Below, piece after piece: positions 6,906-12,553 of a DNA stretch of 12,553 nucleotides. Position numbers and translations under genes: made by a program. Numbering within the stretch: position 1 is the first letter of the stretch; each line of letters starts with the position of its first letter. The notes beneath the pieces were generated by a model. It saw only the letters and a list, made by a program, of their open reading frames with translations, was not told the origin of the DNA and searched no databases. Source of the DNA: Zopfochytrium polystomum (taxonomy: Eukaryota; Chytridiomycota; Chytridiomycetes; Chytridiales; Chytridiaceae); the NCBI GenBank assembly GCA_025765615.1, contig JAIVFJ010000729.1:1-12553 (forward strand), written 5' to 3'.

Positions 6906-8622
6906 TCACCCCGCCGCGTACGTGCTCCGCGCCCTCAACGCCGCCCCAAACTTGTACACCAAGAACGGAGCCGGGATCCCCGCGACCGCCACAAACGCCA
7001 AGATCGAGTTCCCCCAGCCGTACCCGTACCTGTCGTACATGGTCCCCGCAAACAGAGGGAACCCAAACCCAAACACGGACCTCAAGAACGTCGCAGCAGC
7101 CATGGCGCTCGCGGCGTACCGTCTGTACCCGTCAACGAGGTACAGCGCGATTACCTGGAAGATGACGCAGAAGCACACGCCAAACAGCATGATGCCAATA
7201 TCCGGCAGAATCCAGTGGGTCTCGGTCTGCGCGGTCCATCCGTACATGAACAGCGAAGGCGGCAGGAGGAACGAAACCGGCATCGGCCAGCGGCATGCGG
7301 AACTCTGGTGCGCCGACGCCGTTGTTCTTTTCGCGGAGGCGGACGTAGATCTTGTCGATGAGCGGGGCGAGGACGATGTTTCCGCCGACGAAGCCGAGGC
7401 CGAGGGCGAGGTAGTGGATGCCAGAGACGGAGATGGATTCGTGGTATCGCTTCGATCCAGAGCTGGGTGAAAGTCGAGAGAACAAGGTATAGGAGGCCGT
7501 AGATGTACGCCATGTAGAGCGAGACGATTTGGACGATGGGCTGCGTGAAGAGGAGGATGAACGGGCGGACGGAAGATTCGCGAAGCCTGTGGGCGACGGA
7601 CGTGTGGCTGGATGTTGCGGCGACGCCGCCCAGTTTCTTTGCCTTTTGGGCGAGGAGGGTCGGCGGTAGGACTCAAACAGCAGGAAGTATCCGGCCACCA
7701 GCACCACTGCGTCGACGATGGAGAGGAAGTGAAAGATCCAGCGCCAGGTGCTGTACTCTGCGAGGAATGATCCGATGAACGGACCCAGCACCGGCCCGAG
7801 GGAAGGCGACAGCGAAAGAATGCTGTTCGCAAAGCCGAGTTGCTCGGCGACGAACATGTCGCTGATGACTCCCTGATCCGATCTGGTAGTTTGAAACAGT
7901 GGTAAGTGAGATACGGCCGTCACGGGACTTCAGGGCCAGATTGTTGAACGGGAGCTTACAGCAAGCGGTGCGCTTCCTCCAAGCGCAGCTAGAAACCGGA
8001 AAATGTACAGCTGCGCAGTGTTTTGCGAGAATCCGCACGCAATGTTGAAAGCCAAAAACACAACGTTGGATACGAGTACAACCCATCGCCGTCCAAACAC
8101 CTCGGAAAGAGGCCCCATGAACAGGGGGCCGAATGCGAATGCAAGAACGAAGATGGAAATGATCATTTCCTGTTGCAGCGAGCCATTGATGTCGAACTCT
8201 GTTGAGAAAAGGTTTCGTCATTCACATTGAAAATGACGATGAGATAAATGAAACGAGCGCCAACCTGCGGAGATGAACGGAACGCCCGGCGCGATGATAG
8301 AAGAGCTCATTGGAGCCATGAAAGTGAAGAGGCCAATCATGGTGACAACAGTCCATTTCTTCCACGCGGGCCAATTTCGCGGCGACGCAGGGTCCGTGGG
8401 GCCGTCCCAGCCAACCTTCAGAAAAAACGGAAAGATATGCTGTGATCAGCAGGGGCGTCTTTCCAGACAAGTAACCTTGCTTCAAAGACCTGTTCTCACC
8501 TCGTTCGTTGGCTTTGGTGCCCCCTGATCGCCACCGTCCGCAACGTGGACGACTGCCGCCTCCCGCTCGATGTCATTGAGAGTGGGTGAGGATCTGCTCG
8601 CCTCTGCTTCGGGAAGTACCAT
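6906..8622 (-). CDS. MFS transporter copy B, DHA1 drug:H+ antiporter family, frameshifted last exon
   Basis: A plasma-membrane exporter of the fungal DHA1 group (FLU1/TPO-like) by family. Exons are 8622-8500 (123 nt), 8415-8265 (151), 8198-7960 (239) and 7882-6906 (977); introns are 84, 66 and 77 nt with GT-AG ends. The start M-V-L-P-E-A-E opens a charged cytosolic N-terminus of 41 residues. W-D-G-P-T-D-P-A-S-P-R-N-W follows, then helix 1, G-P-L-S-E-V-F-G-R-R (motif A) and S-L-G-P-V-L-G-P-F (motif C). The C-terminus ends A-R-S-T-Y-A-A-G. Against copy C the last exon has four one-base indels: extra near 7872, missing near 7664, extra near 7450 and extra near 7286. Corrected for these, the product would be about 495 residues, the normal size. 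As written only about 173 residues are open. It may be a young pseudogene or a gene with consensus errors. Substrate unknown. Confidence 0.85.
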
Positions 8623-9013
8623 GTTTCGTATGTATGTGGCGCCCACTCGCTTTTCTTTTGAAAACGAAAATCGAACAAAGTGGGCGAGCGACGGTTTAAA
8701 TTCATTGATTTTGGCTGGTCGGAATTCCGGATCCCTGGCTATGTGAAACTACCCGGCAATCACCGGACAAAGCTTTTTCAAATCTGATAGAAAAAGTCGA
8801 AAGTCGACAGGCGAACCACACTAGCAGATCAGCTCCCGGCCGACAGAGAGCGGACACGGAGGACACGCACTAACACCAAATCGTGGGGACGCACTCAGCA
8901 CAAACCAATCTATTTTGCCCTCCAGTCAATTGGTAATACGTGGTATTTTACCAGTCGTGGTATGGAAGAAAAGCAAACTTCTCTCGCACCTCCACCTCCG
9001 CCTCACTGAGCTC
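8623..9013 (-). promoter_or_regulatory. Upstream region of MFS copy B with CGG/CCG inverted pairs
   Basis: This 391-nt gap lies between the start of copy B and the stop of copy C. It holds the palindrome CGGAATTCCG at 8720-8729 (CGG-N4-CCG) and CGG-N6-CCG at 8754-8765, the half-site arrangement bound by fungal Zn2Cys6 regulators. An AATTTAAA element on the minus strand (8695-8702), about 75 nt before the ATG, could serve as a core promoter. An imperfect inverted repeat (TGGTAATAC with GTATTTTACCA) lies at about 8930-8955, near the 3' end of copy C. Motifs are seen; their use is inferred. Confidence 0.4.
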
Positions 9014-10774
9014 TCATCCCGCCGCGTAAGTGCTCCGCGCCCTTAGGGCGGCCCCAAACTTGTACACCAAGAACGGAGCTGGGATCCCCGCGATCGCCAC
9101 AAACGCCAGGATCGAGTTCCCCCAGCCGTACCCGTACTTGTCCGTACATGGTCCCGGCAAACAGCGGGAACCCAAACCCAAACACGGACCTCAAGAACGT
9201 CGCCGCGGCCATGGCGCTCGCGGCATACCGTCGGTACCCGTCACGATGTACAGCGCAATGACCTGGAAGATGACGCAGAAGCACACGCCAAACAGCATGA
9301 TGCCGATATCCGGCAGGATCCAGTGGGTCTCGGTCTGCGCGGTCCATCCGTACATGAAACAGCGAAGCGGGCAGGAGGAACGACACCGGCATCGCCAGTG
9401 GCATGCGGAACTCTGGTGCGCCGACGCCGTTGTTCTTTTCGCGGAGGCGGACGTAAATCTTGTCGATGAGAGGGGCGAGAAGGATGTTTGCGCCGACGAA
9501 GCCGAGGCCCGAGGGCGAGGTAGTGAATGCCGGAGACGGCGACGGATTCGTGGTATCGCTCGATCCAGAGCTGGGTGAAGGTCGAAAGGACGAGATAGAG
9601 GAGGCCGTAAATGTACGCCATGTACAACGAAACGATTTGGACGATGGGCTGCGTGAAGAGGAGGATGAACGGGCGGATGGAGGATTCGCTGAGTCTGTGG
9701 GCGACGGATGTGTGGCTGGAAGTGGCGGCAACGACGCCCAGCTTCTTTGCCTTTTGGGCCAGAAGGGCCGGCGCGTAGGATTCAAACAGCAGGAAGTATC
9801 CGGCCACCAGCACGACTGCGTCGACGATGGAGAGAAAGTGGAAAATCCAGCGCCAGGTGCTATACTCTGCGAGGAACGATCCGATGAACGGACCGAGAAC
9901 CGGCCCAAGCGAAGGAGAGAGCGAAAGAATGCTGTTCGCAAGACCGAGTTGCTCGGCGACGAACATGTCGCTGATGACGCCGGATCCTATCTGGTAAAGC
10001 CAAAGAGGAGTAGGTGAGAAACAATGAAGGAGATCCACTGGCCAGATTGGTCCATGATGCTTACCGCAAGCGGCGCGCTTCCTCCAATCGCAGCGAGAAA
10101 CCGGAAAACGTACAGCTGCGCCGTGTTTTGCGAGAATCCGCAAGCAATGTTGAATGCGAGAAACACAACGTTGGATACGAGTACGACCCATCGCCGGCCA
10201 AACACCTCCGAGAGCGGTCCCATGAACAGAGGCCCGAACGCAAACGCCAGCACAAAGATGGAAATGATCATCTCCTGCCCCACCGATCCACTAATGCCAA
10301 ACTCTATTTCGAGGGCGAAAGAGTGTTCAGTGGAGAATCACGACAAACGAAAAGGAACGAGGAACCAAGCGACGTGTTGCGTACCTAGGGAGATGAAGGG
10401 CACGCCCGGCGCGATGATCGAAGAGCTCATTGGAGCCATAAAAGTGAAGAGGCCAATCATGGTGACGACGGTCCATTTCTTCCACGCGGGCCAGTTTCGG
10501 GGCGACGCCGGATCCGTCGGGCCGTCCCAGCTGATCTTTTCTCAGCAAAGGGGAGAAGAAGACGCATCAGTCGGAATCATCGTTGGAAGCACGTCGCTCC
10601 ACACTCCACTGCCTGTTCCCCATTAGGCACTCATACAGCAGGCCTCACCTCGTTCGTCGGCTTTGCGACGGTGTCATGACCGTCGACGTCCGCCACAGCG
10701 AGGGCTGCCGCCTCGCGCTCGACGTCGGTGAGGGCCGATGCCGGTCTGCTGGTTTCTCTGTCGGGGGCCGGCAT
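9014..10774 (-). CDS. MFS transporter copy C, DHA1 drug:H+ antiporter family, frameshifted last exon
   Basis: The best preserved transporter copy. Exons are 10774-10649 (126 nt), 10535-10385 (151), 10303-10065 (239) and 9990-9014 (977). Introns are 113, 81 and 74 nt. The ATG (M-P-A-P-D-R-E) opens a 42-residue polar N-terminus. Trp45-Asp-Gly-Pro48 is the fungal DHA1 entry motif. Motif A is G-P-L-S-E-V-F-G-R-R (121-130) and motif C is G-P-V-L-G-P (201-206), typical of proton antiporters. The frame is open through about residue 332, then broken by one-base indels near 9509 (extra), 9358 (extra), 9243 (missing) and 9142 (extra). The downstream sequence still reads as helices 9-12 when frames are followed, ending A-R-S-T-Y-A-A-G with TGA at 9014-9016. 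Expected length is about 496 residues. It is a tandem duplicate of copy B with the same exon lengths. Exporter role follows from family; substrate is unknown. Confidence 0.87.
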
Positions 10775-11123
10775 ATGTTCTGTTCTTTCGCGAGCGAAGG
10801 AGAAGGAAGGACGGAGGGCGAAGCCGCACTTTAAAAGCCAACGAAGCGACCGGTTTGACGCGGCTGCTTCCGGCTGCTTTTCCGGCTTGCCGGCTCGGAG
10901 CTCCGGGAAGGCCGGGGAGATCAGAGATCAGCAGAAATCTTCTCTTTTTTTTTCTCTCCCACAAATATCGGACGTGGCGCCCTCGCGGAGGTCCGGCCCT
11001 CTATCGAGTATCGACGTATTTGGCCCACCCGATTTGTCTCTGCTTTGTTTCTCCCAAGGCTTTTTCGAATCACCACACCAACGCCAAATTACTCTTTACG
11101 ACAAATTCACTCTCATTCCCCTC
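10775..11123 (-). promoter_or_regulatory. Upstream region of MFS copy C with CGG/CCG cluster
   Basis: No gene lies here. The minus strand has TTTTAAAG about 55-62 nt before the ATG (10829-10836), a weak TATA-like element. At 10861-10905 four inverted CGG/CCG pairs are packed in 45 nt: CGG-N6-CCG (10861-10872), CGG-N8-CCG (10871-10884), CGG-N4-CCG (10883-10892) and the perfect palindrome CGGAGCTCCG (10896-10905). The remainder, up to the stop of the SLC13 gene at 11124, includes a T-rich tract near 10940-10960 and should be that gene's 3' untranslated region. No AATAAA is seen. Confidence 0.4.
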
Positions 11124-12553
11124 CTACTTGAAACCCATAAAAATCATAACCTGGTACCCGACGCCCACAATCGCGCCCCACGCCACCACGCTGGCGACGA
11201 GCCCGACCTTGATAAAGTCGAGAACCGAGAGCCACGGCTCGCCCGTCGAGTCCTCCTGCGAGATGGCGTTCATGTTGGGGAACGACGAGACGGGGAGGCC
11301 CATGGCGCCTGAGCAGATGAGCGCTGCGCCGTTGTCAAAGCAAGAGTGCAGAGAGTGCGGATTGTCAGACCATTTAAAGGAAATTGCGGCGCGGATAGGC
11401 AAGGAAGAAAAAACAAAGCAAGTTTTACCAATGCTCATCACCAAAAGGCGCGGCTGCGGGTCCGGCATATTAGCGCCTATTTGCGCGACGACCGGTAGGA
11501 TAATAAGCGCCCCGACGGTGTGGGAGATGAACGAGGTGACGACGAGGACGACCATAGACATGAGCCAGCGACATGTACGGCGACAACGTGGACAGGTACG
11601 GCGTCATCTTTGACGTGATGTTTGCCAGCAAGCCAGAAGAGTCGACCGCCTTTCCGAGACAGATGCCGCCCATCGCGAGGGCAACGACTGGTTTTCAGCA
11701 GCAAAGAGGGATGAGTCTCGAACCGGGGCTCGGCGGAAAAAGAAAGGAACGAGGAAGCACGAGAGGAAAGCAAACAATTACCATTCCACAACTGCGAGTT
11801 CCAGTCGTCCTTGGAGAGAATACCGGTGCCGTAGAAGGCAACAATCGGTACAAGAGCAATAATCCCCATGTCGCCGACATATGCTTCAATCGACGACTCG
11901 ACGCACCAGAGCCCGATGGTAACAACCGTAATAAATAAAACAAAACTTGCGTCAACGTGATCGGATTCTTTACGAAAAACTTTCCGCTTGCCGCTTGCTG
12001 CGGCGGAACCGACTCGACGATAGACACCTGGTCCGTCGAGATGCCCAACCCAGTCGACGGCAGGGTGGCGCTCGAAGACGCGGGCACGGTCGACTTTTGG
12101 ACGTAAAAGGCCGTTTCGGGGCGGTACACCAGCAGCAGAATGAACCAGATGCCCAGGTCGATGACGAAGCACACGGGCAGGGCGATGGCAAACCATTCAG
12201 GCCAGCTGACGGAGAGGTGCATGTCGGAGAGTGTGCCGATGGCGACAATGTTTTGCGGCGATGAGATTGGAGACGCCATTCCGCCGACGTTGGCGGCGAG
12301 TGCGATGCCGAGGATAAGGGACTTCGCGTACGGCGAGCGAGACGGGAGGTTCCTTAATATTGGCTGCTCAAAAGATTGATAAGAATAAGGCACTGTCTGA
12401 GTTGAAAGACCAATCATACCGCTATCAAAGAGAAGCACACCGCCGGGGCAGCCACATTCGAAATCCACATGCTGAGAAACGTGCTCAAAAAGATGTTCGC
12501 CAGGAGGACGAATTTCGGCTGGCTGCCGGCAAGCCCCAGAACCACGCTGGCGA
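11124..12553 (-). CDS. SLC13/DASS permease, Pho91/Pho87-like phosphate transporter, C-terminal part
   Basis: A multi-helix anion permease; relatives import phosphate at the plasma or vacuolar membrane. The visible exons are 12553-12420 (runs off the window), 12363-11782, 11687-11429 and 11323-11124, with introns of 56, 94 and 105 nt. About 390 residues are covered; the N-terminus, including any SPX domain, lies outside. Signatures: S-M-W-I-S-N-V-A-A-P in the first visible exon, I-L-G-I-A-L-A-A-N-V-G-G-M-A-S-P-I-S-S-P-Q-N in two abutting parts (substrate/sodium site), A-M-G-G-I-C-L-G-K-A-V, then T-S-F-I-S-H-T-V-G-A-L-I-I-L-P and S-G-A-M-G-L-P-V-S-S-F-P-N. The stop follows M-I-F-M-G-F-K. Two one-base frame changes are needed: a missing base in the A/T-rich run at about 11930-11945 and an extra base at about 11560-11572. 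Without them the protein would stop early. The loop at about 12000-12110 is serine-, threonine- and proline-rich, as between the two halves of such carriers. Confidence 0.88.

Noticed and set aside
6906..7470. Plus-strand open frames antisense to MFS copies B and C (for example 6922-7470 and 9030-9578)
   Set aside because: They mirror the high coding bias of the minus-strand exons and have no motif of their own; the transporter reading with introns and family motifs is decisive.
11573..11938. Plus-strand open frame in the SLC13 region
   Set aside because: It runs antisense to two SLC13 exons and an intron and shows no recognisable domain.

Overview
The window looks like nuclear DNA of a zoosporic fungus. 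Chytridiomycota is most likely and Blastocladiomycota is possible. The genes carry short GT-AG introns of about 56-141 nt. The transporters have fungal signatures: a DHA1 drug:H+ antiporter opening W-D-G-P-x-D-P and a Pho91-like SLC13 permease. One degraded gene encodes ankyrin-like repeats with the L-Q-W-W-K signature that I associate with large chytrid protein families. The taxonomic call is inference from gene style, not from a marker gene. LAYOUT. Positions 1-4272 are a graveyard of broken genes: a WD40-repeat relic (minus), the C-terminal end of an MFS transporter (plus), an ankyrin-like W-W-K relic (plus), an F-box relic (plus), a hairpin with a run of 17 A, and the N-terminal three quarters of an MFS transporter (minus, copy A). 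Positions 4755-12553 hold better preserved genes, all on the minus strand: a fully intact six-exon aldo/keto reductase, two tandem four-exon MFS transporter genes (copies B and C), and the C-terminal part of a Pho91-like SLC13 permease that runs off the right edge. MAIN OBSERVATION. MFS copy A stops in mid-codon context at 3069, and its missing C-terminal part lies about 2 kb away on the opposite strand, starting at 1061-1071 at the same codon. Both edges carry the same short sequence. Inverting roughly 1060-3068 would rejoin the transporter. It would also bring an F-box relic into the orientation expected upstream of the WD40 relic, so one inversion may have broken two neighbouring genes. FRAMESHIFTS. 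Copies B and C have identical exon plans but each carries four single-base indels in its last exon, at different sites, and the SLC13 gene has two. The reductase has none. These indels may be real decay or uncorrected assembly errors, and the sequence alone cannot decide. HOW THE GENES RELATE. The local theme is export or detoxification: repeated copies of one DHA1 efflux family around an NADPH-type reductase. CGG/CCG inverted pairs, the target style of Zn2Cys6 regulators, occur upstream of both B and C. I see no tRNA, rRNA, CRISPR, complete mobile element or convincing wholly new system.
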